Below are positions 1-6,401 of a stretch of DNA of 17,199 nt, piece after piece. The translations under genes and the position numbers were made by a program. The stretch lies in contig CAMWTG010000019.1 in NCBI GenBank assembly GCA_947177115.1, forward strand, positions 1 to 17,199, in the 5' to 3' direction. Below the pieces are notes generated by a model. The model saw only the letters and a list, made by a program, of their open reading frames with translations, was not told the DNA's origin and searched no databases. How positions within the stretch are numbered: position 1 is the stretch's first letter; the number at the start of each line of letters is the position of its first letter. This DNA is from an uncultured Clostridia bacterium. Lineage in GTDB: Bacteria > Bacillota > Clostridia > Oscillospirales > Oscillospiraceae.

Positions 1-23
1 CCCCCCCCCCCCCTTTTTTTTTT
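1..23. other. Homopolymer run C13-T10 at window edge
   Basis: The window opens with thirteen C followed directly by ten T. Nothing else in the 17 kb resembles it. It could be a contig-end or sequencing artefact, or a real low-complexity spacer; the sequence alone cannot decide. Confidence 0.6.
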
Positions 24-30
24 CAACCCC

Positions 31-79
31 ACCCCGGCTAACGCCCCCATGCCATTGTTCGGGGGGCGGGGTTTTGTTT
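31..79 (+). terminator. Probable terminator of a gene upstream of the window
   Basis: ACCCCG (31-36) pairs with CGGGGT (67-72), and CCCCC (44-48) pairs with GGGGG (62-66). Together they make a two-part GC stem with a one-sided bulge, followed by a T-rich tail (TTTTGTTT). This fits an intrinsic terminator reading rightward. The gene it would end lies outside the window. Confidence 0.5.
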
Positions 80-227
80 AAACGACCCGGGCAATGAGAA
101 TGGACAGGCTTTCTGATATGCCCAAATGCCTCGCCGAGGTATCTTTTCTTCATTCCTTTCTTTGCTGTTGACGGTCAATGTTTTGATCGTCTCTTTTTTT
201 GCGCAAATTGAGAAGGGAGAAACTACT
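80..227 (+). promoter_or_regulatory. Leader of the uracil permease gene with attenuator-like hairpin
   Basis: Between the upstream terminator and the permease start, GGGCA (89-93) can pair with TGCCC (119-123). Downstream, GACGGTCA (170-177) pairs with TGATCGTC (184-191; one G-U pair) and is followed by TC and seven T, the form of an intrinsic terminator. It lies 36 bases before the start codon. A terminator inside a leader suggests conditional read-through. I did not find the PyrR anti-anti-terminator consensus or a purine riboswitch core, so the effector is unknown. Confidence 0.45.
170..200 (+). terminator. Intrinsic terminator or attenuator in the permease leader
   Basis: An 8-bp stem (170-177 with 184-191) with a 6-base loop is followed closely by T7 (194-200). 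The AGAAGGGAGA ribosome site at 211-220 lies just after it, so the hairpin sits between any leader promoter and the permease. Confidence 0.5.
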
Positions 228-1586
228 ATGAAAGACAACACCGAAGCTATCCGCGATGCGCGGACGCTGGGCGTGCCCAAGATGCTGCTCCTGGGCGTTC
301 AGCACATGTTCGCCATGTTCGGCGCAACCATCCTGGTCCCCATCATCGTCAGCAGCGCCTACGGCCTGCCCCTGAGCATCCAGACCACCCTGTTCTTCGC
401 CGGCGTGGGCACGCTGTTCTTCCACGTCTGCTCCAAGCTGAAGGTCCCCGCCTTCCTGGGCTCCTCCTTCGCTTTCCTGGGCGGCTTTGAGACCATGAGC
501 AAGATGGACCAGGGCATCTACGCCGGCATGGACCCGGCGGATAAGCTGGCCTACGCCTGCGGCGGCATTGTGGCGGCGGGGCTTTTGTACCTGATCCTGG
601 CCCTGCTGGTGAAGCTGGTGGGCGTGAAAAAGGTGATGCGGTTCCTGCCCCCGGTGGTCACCGGGCCCATTATCGTCTGCATCGGCCTGAACCTGGCCCC
701 CTCGGCGGTGAGCAACGCCTCCCAGTGCTGGCCCCTGGCCCTCATCGCCCTGGCGGTGATCATCATCTTCAATATCTGGGGCAAGGGGATGCTGAAGATC
801 ATCCCCATCCTGCTGGGCGTGGTCATCGCCTATCTTGCCGCCGTGATCATGAACGCCTGCGGCATGACCAACGTAGACGGCTCCCCCATCCTGAACTTCT
901 CCGCTATCGCCAATGCCGGCTGGCTGGGCCTGCCCCCCTTCCAGATCGCCAGGTTTGACATCTCCGCCATCCTGGTCATGGCCCCCATCGCTATTGCCGC
1001 CATGATGGAGCACATCGGCGACATGTCCGCCATCTCCGCCACCGTGGGCGAAAACTTCATGGAGGACCCAGGCCTCCACCGCACCCTTGTCGGCGATGGC
1101 CTGGCCACCACCCTGTCCGCCATGTTCGGAGGCCCCGCCAACACCACCTACGGCGAGAACACCGGCGTGCTGGTCCTCTCCCGGGTCTTTGACCCCAAGG
1201 TGATCCGCCTGGCCGCTGTCTACGCCGTGGTCCTGGGCTTCATCCCCAAGATGAGCGAGGTCATCGGCACCATGCCCACCGCCATCGTGGGCGGCATCAG
1301 CTTCATGCTCTACGGCATGATCTCCGCCATCGGCGTGCGCAACATCGTGGAGAATCAGGTGGACTTCACCAACTCCCGGAATCTGATCATCGCGGCGGTG
1401 ATCCTGGTCTGCGGACTGGGCTTCTCCGGCGGTCTGACCTTCAATGTAGGCGGCACCTCCATCACCCTGACTTCCCTGGCCATCGCGGCCATCGCGGGGA
1501 TCGTCCTCAACGCCGTCCTCCCCGGCAACGACTACGAGTTCGGCGCGAATCCCTCCGGCGACCAGAACCGGGGCATCCATCACTGA
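228..1586 (+). CDS. uraA: Uracil permease (nucleobase:cation symporter-2 family)
   Basis: This 452-residue integral membrane protein imports uracil with protons; the family also contains xanthine and uric acid carriers. The hallmark NTTYGEN stretch is present with Glu310, and Glu261 lies in MMEHIGD. These correspond to the two substrate-binding glutamates of E. coli UraA (Glu241 and Glu290) and keep the same spacing of 49 residues. DPGLHRTLVGDGLATT between them is also typical. TYGEN favours a uracil over a xanthine carrier. The protein is hydrophobic throughout, as expected for 14 membrane segments. The start at 228 is chosen for its purine-rich ribosome site (211-220). The frame stays open upstream to an ATG at 126, but that codon has no ribosome site and lies before the attenuator hairpin. 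The gene is followed at once by a terminator and stands alone. Confidence 0.9.
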   Translation: MKDNTEAIRDARTLGVPKMLLLGVQHMFAMFGATILVPIIVSSAYGLPLSIQTTLFFAGVGTLFFHVCSKLKVPAFLGSSFAFLGGFETMSKMDQGIYAGMDPADKLAYACGGIVAAGLLYLILALLVKLVGVKKVMRFLPPVVTGPIIVCIGLNLAPSAVSNASQCWPLALIALAVIIIFNIWGKGMLKIIPILLGVVIAYLAAVIMNACGMTNVDGSPILNFSAIANAGWLGLPPFQIARFDISAILVMAPIAIAAMMEHIGDMSAISATVGENFMEDPGLHRTLVGDGLATTLSAMFGGPANTTYGENTGVLVLSRVFDPKVIRLAAVYAVVLGFIPKMSEVIGTMPTAIVGGISFMLYGMISAIGVRNIVENQVDFTNSRNLIIAAVILVCGLGFSGGLTFNVGGTSITLTSLAIAAIAGIVLNAVLPGNDYEFGANPSGDQNRGIHH

Positions 1587-1608
1587 TACGCGGCGCTGCC
1601 GCACAGAG

Positions 1609-1648
1609 GCGGGCCGCGATGCCGTATGGTATTGCGGCCCGCTTTTAT
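1609..1648 (+). terminator. Terminator after uracil permease
   Basis: GCGGGCCGC (1609-1617) pairs perfectly with GCGGCCCGC (1634-1642). Further AT and CC/GG pairs continue inside the loop, and TTTTAT follows. It is a strong intrinsic terminator 22 bases past the stop codon. Confidence 0.85.
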
Positions 1649-1745
1649 AACGCGGCGTAATCCTCTGTTTTCCTCTCCGCCAATGCCCTGAAAAAAGTTT
1701 TTTGTATTTTCTCCGTAAAATGGGCAAAAATTTTCGCGGAAACTC

Positions 1746-1783
1746 TTGACAATTCCCGCAAATCATATATTATTTGATTATCA
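1746..1783 (+). promoter_or_regulatory. Promoter and likely operator of the BlaI-type operon
   Basis: TTGACA (1746-1751) is a perfect -35 box. TATTAT (1768-1773) lies 16 bases on as the -10. The -10 region is covered by AT-rich dyads: AATCA (1761-1765) with TGATT (1775-1779), and the palindrome TGATTATCA (1775-1783). BlaI-family repressors bind dyads over their own promoters, so autoregulation here is likely. The sites do not match the classical TACA/TGTA operator. Confidence 0.65.
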
Positions 1784-1808
1784 TATTATTGATTGAAGGA
1801 GGAATGCC

Positions 1809-2216
1809 ATGAGATTGACTAGAAGCGAGCTGGAAGTCATGGAAACTCTTTGGCTGGCTGGGCGGCCTCTGCCGCGCAACGAGATCATCGAGCTGTCCAC
1901 GGACCGCAGCTGGAGCCCGCGCACCATCCACATTCTGCTCAACGGCTTACTGCAAAAGGGGGCGATCAAGGAAGCGGGATTTGTCAAGAGGACCAAGACC
2001 TATGGACGGCTTTACGCCGCGAAGATCTCCGGGGAGGACTATTACGCCAATTCCATCTTCTCCGAAAAAAACGCCAAGGCCCTGCCTATGTACTTTTCCG
2101 CACTGATGAAAAGCAAGGCGCTGACTGTGGATATGGTCTCTGAAATGGAGCAGGTCCTTCTGCAAAGAAAACAGGAACTGCTGGAGGATGTGGAAACGGA
2201 AACTGCCGGGGAATAA
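1809..2216 (+). CDS. BlaI/MecI/CopY-family transcriptional repressor
   Basis: This 135-residue protein matches the usual size of BlaI-type repressors. The N-terminal ~80 residues form the winged helix: LTRSELEVMETLW opens it and the recognition region is WSPRTIHILLNGLLQKG, the counterpart of the WSxxTVxTLLxRLxxKG pattern in BlaI. The C-terminal ~50 residues (from about ISGEDYYANSIFSEKNAK) form the helical dimerisation and cleavage-target region. It is expected to repress its own operon until cleaved or released through the M56 protease encoded next. AAGGAGG ends 6 bases before the ATG. The stop codon shares one base with the next start (TAATG), so the two genes are translationally coupled. 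The beta-lactamase system name should not be carried over, as no beta-lactamase is nearby. Confidence 0.9.
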   Translation: MRLTRSELEVMETLWLAGRPLPRNEIIELSTDRSWSPRTIHILLNGLLQKGAIKEAGFVKRTKTYGRLYAAKISGEDYYANSIFSEKNAKALPMYFSALMKSKALTVDMVSEMEQVLLQRKQELLEDVETETAGE

Positions 2217-3367
2217 TGATTAGCGTCAGCTGGTATTCCCTTTTCAGCGCTGTGACCATTTTCAGTATCGCGCTCATCGCCGTCTATCTGCTGCGAAAGC
2301 GTACGGGCTTTCTGAAGAAGTACGGTGTATCCGTATTGCTGCTGGCAGCCGCGCTTGCAATGCTCCGTTTCATCCTGCCGCTGGATTTTCAATTTACCTA
2401 TGTGCTTGAGTCCCGGAAGGTCATTCCGTCCATACGCGATCTCCTGCGGGATCACCGGTGGGCGCTGCCCCTTTTGATGGCCGTCTGGGGTCTCGGTACG
2501 GCGGCGGTCCTGGCCCGCGATGTTTACGCCTTGATCGCGGCGTATGTATCCTGCCGGGGCTACAGGGCCGTTGAGGATCCGCGGGTGGATGAAATAGCGG
2601 AGCGTCTGTCCGTGAACTGTCCTGTTCTGGTGTCGCCCGATGTGGAGGTGCCCTATGTGTCCGGCCTGTTCCGGCACAGGATATACCTTTCCGATCAGGA
2701 GCTGTCCGACAGGGAGCTGGAGTTGGTATTGCTGCATGAACGGCAGCACATCCGGTCCTTCGACTCCCAGATCAAACTGTTCTGGGGATTGCTGTCAGCC
2801 GTTCTCTGGTGGAATCCTATTGTTTATAAATTCCGGGAAGAGATCGATGCCCTGCTTGAGTTCCGCTGTGACGCGAAGGTGACGGAGCACATGGGTACGG
2901 AGGAGCGGGTGGAATATCTGCACATGCTCCTGAAGATCATGAGGCGGGTGGCCGCCGGGCCCAGGCGCTCGGCGCTGACTCTGAACGAATCCGCCGCCCT
3001 GAACTCCTCCTGCATTGCTCAGCAGAGGTTCGAGGTTATTATGGATAACCTCGACAAGAAACCCAACAGGATTGGGTTTCTTGTTAAGGTCCTATTGGTC
3101 GTGGTATTTCTTGCTTCTTATTTGGTGATTGCGCAACCGGTAATTGCAGTACCGATTGATGAATATGAAAATCAGATACAGTTGGCATCTGGACAACGAA
3201 TAGAATCTGATGAAATAGTTGAAGCTCTCAGTTCCGTTTGCATTATTAAAATAGATGGCCACTATTATCTGTTTTCAGACGGATGGCAGGGAATAGAGTT
3301 ATCCCCTGATGAAGTTTTTTCAGAGCCATATAAGGACTATATTATATTGGAGGAGTGTATTCCATGA
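2216..3367 (+). CDS. M56-family membrane metalloprotease, BlaR1/MecR1-like, with a short non-PBP sensor end
   Basis: This 383-residue membrane zinc protease is the signal transducer partner of the BlaI-type repressor. Membrane segments appear near residues 3-26, 37-57, 82-112, 185-205 and 286-311. The gluzincin site is HERQH (174-178), and the third zinc ligand is Glu215 in LLEFRCD, the usual ExxCD of this family. BlaR1 and MecR1 carry a ~250-residue penicillin-binding domain after the last membrane segment. Here only ~72 residues follow, with no SxxK/SxN/KTG pattern, so it should sense something other than beta-lactams. Base composition changes inside the gene: about 58% GC at 2701-2760 against about 38% at 3121-3180 (hand count). 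The stop overlaps the next start (ATGA). Confidence 0.88.
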   Translation: MISVSWYSLFSAVTIFSIALIAVYLLRKRTGFLKKYGVSVLLLAAALAMLRFILPLDFQFTYVLESRKVIPSIRDLLRDHRWALPLLMAVWGLGTAAVLARDVYALIAAYVSCRGYRAVEDPRVDEIAERLSVNCPVLVSPDVEVPYVSGLFRHRIYLSDQELSDRELELVLLHERQHIRSFDSQIKLFWGLLSAVLWWNPIVYKFREEIDALLEFRCDAKVTEHMGTEERVEYLHMLLKIMRRVAAGPRRSALTLNESAALNSSCIAQQRFEVIMDNLDKKPNRIGFLVKVLLVVVFLASYLVIAQPVIAVPIDEYENQIQLASGQRIESDEIVEALSSVCIIKIDGHYYLFSDGWQGIELSPDEVFSEPYKDYIILEECIP

Positions 3368-3621
3368 TAAAGCGCCGAGTTATTTCAACAGTTGCTGCAT
3401 TTATATGTGTTGTTTCTGTGTTTGCGACCAATGCTGTCCCGGCATATGCATATTGTGCAACCGCTTATACAGCAACATACGCAGAAGATGACCAACCGGT
3501 TGCTCGTTATGAGCAGACCGAATGGCGGCTTCGTGTGAATAATGGCAGGCTTGAGAAACGCTTGTGGTCCTTAACATACGGATATTGGAAGACCGAATGG
3601 GAGCCGGTTGTTCCCGATTGA
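3364..3621 (+). CDS. Small secreted protein encoded with the BlaI/M56 pair
   Basis: This 85-residue protein has a clear Sec signal peptide: MIKRR, a hydrophobic core at residues 6-26, and a likely cut after AYA (residue 29). The mature part is ~56 residues, rich in Tyr, Trp and Arg. It has the sequence TEWRLRVNNGRLEKRLWS and a second TEW near the end, and a single Cys31. The ATG at 3364 overlaps the M56 stop (ATGA) and has GGAGG 10 bases upstream. A GTG at 3355 in the same frame is too close to that site. I recall short Trp-rich exported proteins of this sort in other Clostridia but know no function. Its place after a membrane sensor protease suggests a ligand, a modulator or an effector. It is AT-richer than the surrounding genes. 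Confidence 0.75.
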   Translation: MIKRRVISTVAAFICVVSVFATNAVPAYAYCATAYTATYAEDDQPVARYEQTEWRLRVNNGRLEKRLWSLTYGYWKTEWEPVVPD

Positions 3622-3675
3622 TTTATACCGTATCAACTATTGATCTTTCCATCTACTATACATCCCCAATGATTC

Positions 3676-3718
3676 AGGATGCCCTCGCCGGAACCTTTCC
3701 GGGCAAGGGCATCCTTTG
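3676..3718 (+). terminator. Terminator of the BlaI/M56 operon
   Basis: AGGATGCCCT (3676-3685) pairs perfectly with AGGGCATCCT (3706-3715). The stem continues inward through GCC/GGC and GGA/TCC with one bulged G. Only a short T run follows. It lies 54 bases after the small secreted protein and before the secG promoter. Confidence 0.7.
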
Positions 3719-3775
3719 ACTTGTTCTGCGGTCCTCCTTTTTCTGAAAAATTTTCTTCCGTTTTCCCCTTTCCCC

Positions 3776-3804
3776 TTGCAATTCCGGACAAGGTATGCTA
3801 TGAT
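3776..3804 (+). promoter_or_regulatory. secG promoter
   Basis: TTGCAA (3776-3781) and TATGAT (3799-3804) are separated by 17 bases, a good housekeeping promoter. The start codon of secG is 67 bases past the -10. Confidence 0.75.
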
Positions 3805-3870
3805 ATAAGTCCTATGGAATGGAATCATGCGCATTGGCGTTTTCCATCAAATTCTTGGAGGTATGTTCCC

Positions 3871-4110
3871 ATGACCCTGTTTGTTACGATCCTGCAGCTG
3901 CTGTGCGGCCTGGCGGTTATTCTGGCGGTGCTGTTCCAATCCGGCAAGAGCGCGGGCCTCAGTGGCACGATCGGCGGCGTGGCCGACACCTTTATGTCCA
4001 AGGGCAAGGCCAAGACCTTCGATGCCAAGCTGGCCAAGGCTACCAAGTGGATCGGCGCTGTGTTCATCATTCTGACTCTGGTCTTGAATGTCATGAGCGT
4101 CCGGGGATGA
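3871..4110 (+). CDS. secG: Preprotein translocase subunit SecG
   Basis: This 79-residue inner membrane protein is the small accessory subunit of the SecYEG channel and helps SecA-driven export. It has the standard two-helix layout: a first membrane helix (LFVTILQLLCGLAVILAVLF), then the conserved cytoplasmic loop QSGKSAGLSGTIGG with the following FMSKGKAK, and a second helix near the C terminus (WIGAVFIILTLVLNV). Its length is normal. GGAGG (3857-3861) lies 9 bases before the ATG. The frame is open further left, but the promoter -10 and ribosome site fix the start at 3871. In many Firmicutes secG precedes rnr and smpB; here it is alone. Confidence 0.93.
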   Translation: MTLFVTILQLLCGLAVILAVLFQSGKSAGLSGTIGGVADTFMSKGKAKTFDAKLAKATKWIGAVFIILTLVLNVMSVRG

Positions 4111-4120
4111 TCCCGATCCC

Positions 4121-4165
4121 CAGACGGAGGGGGCCCGCATGTATCATGCGGGCCCCCTCCGTCTG
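4121..4165. terminator. Perfect 21-bp inverted repeat after secG
   Basis: Bases 4121-4141 are the exact reverse complement of 4145-4165, with only TAT between them. The arms begin CAGACGGAGG and end CCTCCGTCTG. The position 10 bases past the secG stop suggests a transcription terminator, but no T run follows on either strand. It may work as a very stable RNA 3' end instead. Confidence 0.6.
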
Positions 4166-4192
4166 CGTCTGCCGCCATTGTGAGAACGGTGC

Positions 4193-4278
4193 TGCAGGGC
4201 CGGTTTCTCCATCGGCCTGTCTTGCCGGAACTGCCGGTCCGCCCTTAAAATGGCCCGATGAGGACATCGGGCCCTACG
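4193..4278 (-). repeat. Dispersed palindromic repeat, family A, copy 1
   Basis: This ~86 bp element is, read on the minus strand, about 86% identical (hand alignment) to 12298-12384. It contains the perfect palindrome GGCCCGATG (4252-4260) / CATCGGGCC (4265-4273) and a decayed second palindrome near 4198-4217. The shared core reads TTTTAAGG, then GACCGGCAGTTCC. It has no coding capacity. Confidence 0.75.
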
Positions 4279-4331
4279 AATATGGTATTTTTTCCTAAAA
4301 TGGAACACCGTGGGACATCCCTGGGTTCCTC

Positions 4332-4359
4332 TTGACTTTTCCATTGCTGTGTGTAAAAT
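4332..4359 (+). promoter_or_regulatory. Promoter of the solute-binding/nucleotidase-like lipoprotein gene
   Basis: TTGACT (4332-4337) and TAAAAT (4354-4359) are separated by 16 bases. The start codon is 84 bases past the -10. Confidence 0.65.
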
Positions 4360-4443
4360 GATAATCATGATTTTTTGCCCTGCCGGATGAGGTCATTTTG
4401 CCGGCGTGGGCCAATAAACTAGGAGTGAAAGGAACCCTGCCCC

Positions 4444-6240
4444 ATGTCCATGAAGCATCTGCCTTCCCTGCTGGGATTATTCCTGGCTGTCTCTCTGCTG
4501 CTGTCCGGATGCTCTTCCGCGCCAACCTCTTCGCCTGACGCGAAAGACAATGCGCTGTCCTGGACTACCTGGCGCGGCTACGATAATTTTTTGTCCCTGC
4601 TGCGCGATACCCACCCGGATATTGAGCTGTCGTTTATCTCCTACGCCGGAGCCAGCCGCACCGGCTACGGCTGGGCGCAGATGAGGGCCGATGACATCTC
4701 GGATATCTTCATCACCTCTCAGATCCTGGACGAGGACCTTGCCGCGGAGCGGCTGGCCGACTTGTCCGGTTATGACTTTATCAACGGCTTCCCCACCGCC
4801 GTCCTGGACCAGGTTTCTATTGACGGGGGAATCTATCTTCTGCCTGTAAACTACGCCATGTATGGGATCCTATATAACAAGACGCTGCTGGAGGAGAAGA
4901 ACTGGACGCTGCCCAATCATTTCGGCGAGCTGGAGACCCTCTGCCGGGAGATCGAGGCCGAGGGCATGATCCCGGGCGTGATCGGCGCACAGCTCCCGGG
5001 GGCCGCTTTTTCCGCCGTGTTCAACCTGGCCAAGACCAGCTGGCTCACTACGCCCGGCGGGGTGAGCTGGGAGCGGGAGTTCCTGGCAGGCAATGCCACG
5101 GCGGCGGGGACGTGGGAATCCACCATGCGCTATGTGCAGCAATACATCGATGCCGGCATGTTCTATACCGATCCGGAGGACCGGCACAGCGAGGAGCTGA
5201 TCCAGGACTATCTGGGCGGGCGGAAGGCGATGTTTTTCACCGGGACGTTTACACCCAGCTACACAGTGATCCCGGAAACCGATGATGAATTGGGCATGAT
5301 GCCCTACATCGGCGAGGACGGCAGCAAGAATATCTACATGTACAGCCCCGACAGTTATATCGGCATCAGCAAACGCCTTTTGGAGCCGGGAAACGAGCAA
5401 AAGCTGGAAAATGCCATTCGTCTGCTGTCCCTGCTCTATTCCCCGGAGGGGCAGGCGGCCTTCATCACCGAACAGACGCCCTGTGTGATGGGTGTGCGCA
5501 GCGCCGGCTCTGCCGCCGGGGAATCTCTGATCTATGACGCCCAGCAGGCCCTGTGGTCCGGCCGCGCCTTCCCTATGACCTACGCCCGTTGGGAGGACGT
5601 TGTTCCCGAAATGGGGCAGGCGTACAAGGACTGGTTCAGAGGAGAGAACGGCATGGACGGTCCCGGGTGTATTGCCCGAATGGATGAACTGCAGAGGAAC
5701 TTTCTGGATCAGTCTGACCAGCTCTATTTTTGCGAAAGCATGGCGGACTTTACTCTGGAGGAGACGGCGGCCCTGATTGCCAAAGTCCTGGGCAGCACAG
5801 TGGGCGCGGACGCGGCCATGGTCCCCATTGGGACTTATCATGAAAGCGGCGTCAGCCTGCGGAGCGGGATCACCGGCAAGCTCTACAGGGGCAGGATCAA
5901 CGTGGATACCGCCAACTCCATCTGCCCCAGCACGGACGGGGAGTACGCGATTTTGAGCATGACCGGAGCGCAGGCCAAGGAACTGGCCCGGACGGGCTAT
6001 GATGCCGGGGACGGCCAGCCCTTCCCGTATATCCTGGAGGTCCGGGGCGGCGGGGAGCCGGAGGATGACAAGATCTATCAGGTGGCCTTCCTGATGCAGA
6101 CCTACACCGAGGAAACCGGGCAGGCCTGCGGCGCCCGGGTGGAAGAGGGCTCTATCCGCACCTTCCTGCGGGAGTGGCTGGAGGAGCAGAAGACCGTTTC
6201 TCCCAATGGGAACCCCTGGAACAATGATGCCGCCGGCTGA
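4444..6240 (+). CDS. Lipoprotein: extracellular solute-binding module joined to a 5'-nucleotidase C-terminal-like module
   Basis: This 598-residue exported lipoprotein has a signal peptide with lipobox LLSGC; Cys23 would be lipidated. Residues ~37-420 resemble family 1 solute-binding proteins of sugar-type ABC importers (SDIFITSQIL, YGILYNKTLLEEKNW, GRKAMFFTGTF, SPEGQAAF). Residues ~431-585 resemble the 5'-nucleotidase C-terminal domain: GADAAMVPIGTYHESG, then GITGKLYRGRINVDTANS, ILSMTGAQAKEL, and a closing RTFLREWLEEQKTVSP. The metallophosphoesterase half that would cut the nucleotide is absent, so this part probably binds rather than hydrolyses. No ABC permease or ATPase genes are nearby. 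AAAGGA (4428-4433) precedes the ATG; a second ATG at 4450 is possible. The binding-protein assignment is firm; the C-terminal assignment is moderate. Confidence 0.8.
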   Translation: MSMKHLPSLLGLFLAVSLLLSGCSSAPTSSPDAKDNALSWTTWRGYDNFLSLLRDTHPDIELSFISYAGASRTGYGWAQMRADDISDIFITSQILDEDLAAERLADLSGYDFINGFPTAVLDQVSIDGGIYLLPVNYAMYGILYNKTLLEEKNWTLPNHFGELETLCREIEAEGMIPGVIGAQLPGAAFSAVFNLAKTSWLTTPGGVSWEREFLAGNATAAGTWESTMRYVQQYIDAGMFYTDPEDRHSEELIQDYLGGRKAMFFTGTFTPSYTVIPETDDELGMMPYIGEDGSKNIYMYSPDSYIGISKRLLEPGNEQKLENAIRLLSLLYSPEGQAAFITEQTPCVMGVRSAGSAAGESLIYDAQQALWSGRAFPMTYARWEDVVPEMGQAYKDWFRGENGMDGPGCIARMDELQRNFLDQSDQLYFCESMADFTLEETAALIAKVLGSTVGADAAMVPIGTYHESGVSLRSGITGKLYRGRINVDTANSICPSTDGEYAILSMTGAQAKELARTGYDAGDGQPFPYILEVRGGGEPEDDKIYQVAFLMQTYTEETGQACGARVEEGSIRTFLREWLEEQKTVSPNGNPWNNDAAG

Positions 6241-6337
6241 GAAAATCGGAGATTTATGAAGAGAGGTATGGAAAGATCCATGCAGTACCGTTACCGGGCG
6301 GAGATCCAGGAACAGCAGTGATTTTAGTCTCGAGATA

Positions 6338-6374
6338 AAAGTTCTTTTTGATCCTTTTTCTTTCAAGAAAAAGG
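6338..6374 (+). repeat. A/T-rich hairpin repeat, family B, copy 1
   Basis: CCTTTTTCTT (6353-6362) pairs perfectly with AAGAAAAAGG (6365-6374). It is preceded by AAAGTTCTTTTTGAT. The flank and stem recur in reverse orientation at 8722-8757, and the stem recurs at 15266-15296. It lies between the lipoprotein gene and the MATE gene. Confidence 0.55.
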
Positions 6375-6401
6375 GTGAGCAATCTTCACGCGGAGGAGAA
6401 C

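Noticed and set aside
80..227. PyrR-binding or purine riboswitch element in the permease leader
   Set aside because: Neither the PyrR loop consensus nor the conserved purine aptamer core could be found; only generic stems are present.
150..1766. A 538-codon open frame on the minus strand opposite the uracil permease
   Set aside because: Its product is rich in His, Gly, Asp and Gln with no recognisable motif, as expected when a GC-rich coding strand is read in antisense. The plus strand encodes a clear permease.
3355..3363. GTG start for the small secreted protein
   Set aside because: It would lie one base after the GGAGG site. The ATG at 3364 has proper spacing and the ATGA overlap.
2216..3367. 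Calling the M56 gene a beta-lactam sensor (blaR1/mecR1)
   Set aside because: The outer domain is ~72 residues with no SxxK, SxN or KTG motif, and no beta-lactamase or PBP gene is nearby.
4870..6366. A 498-codon open frame on the minus strand opposite the lipoprotein gene
   Set aside because: It is an antisense shadow of a gene with clear signal peptide and domains, and its start has no ribosome site.
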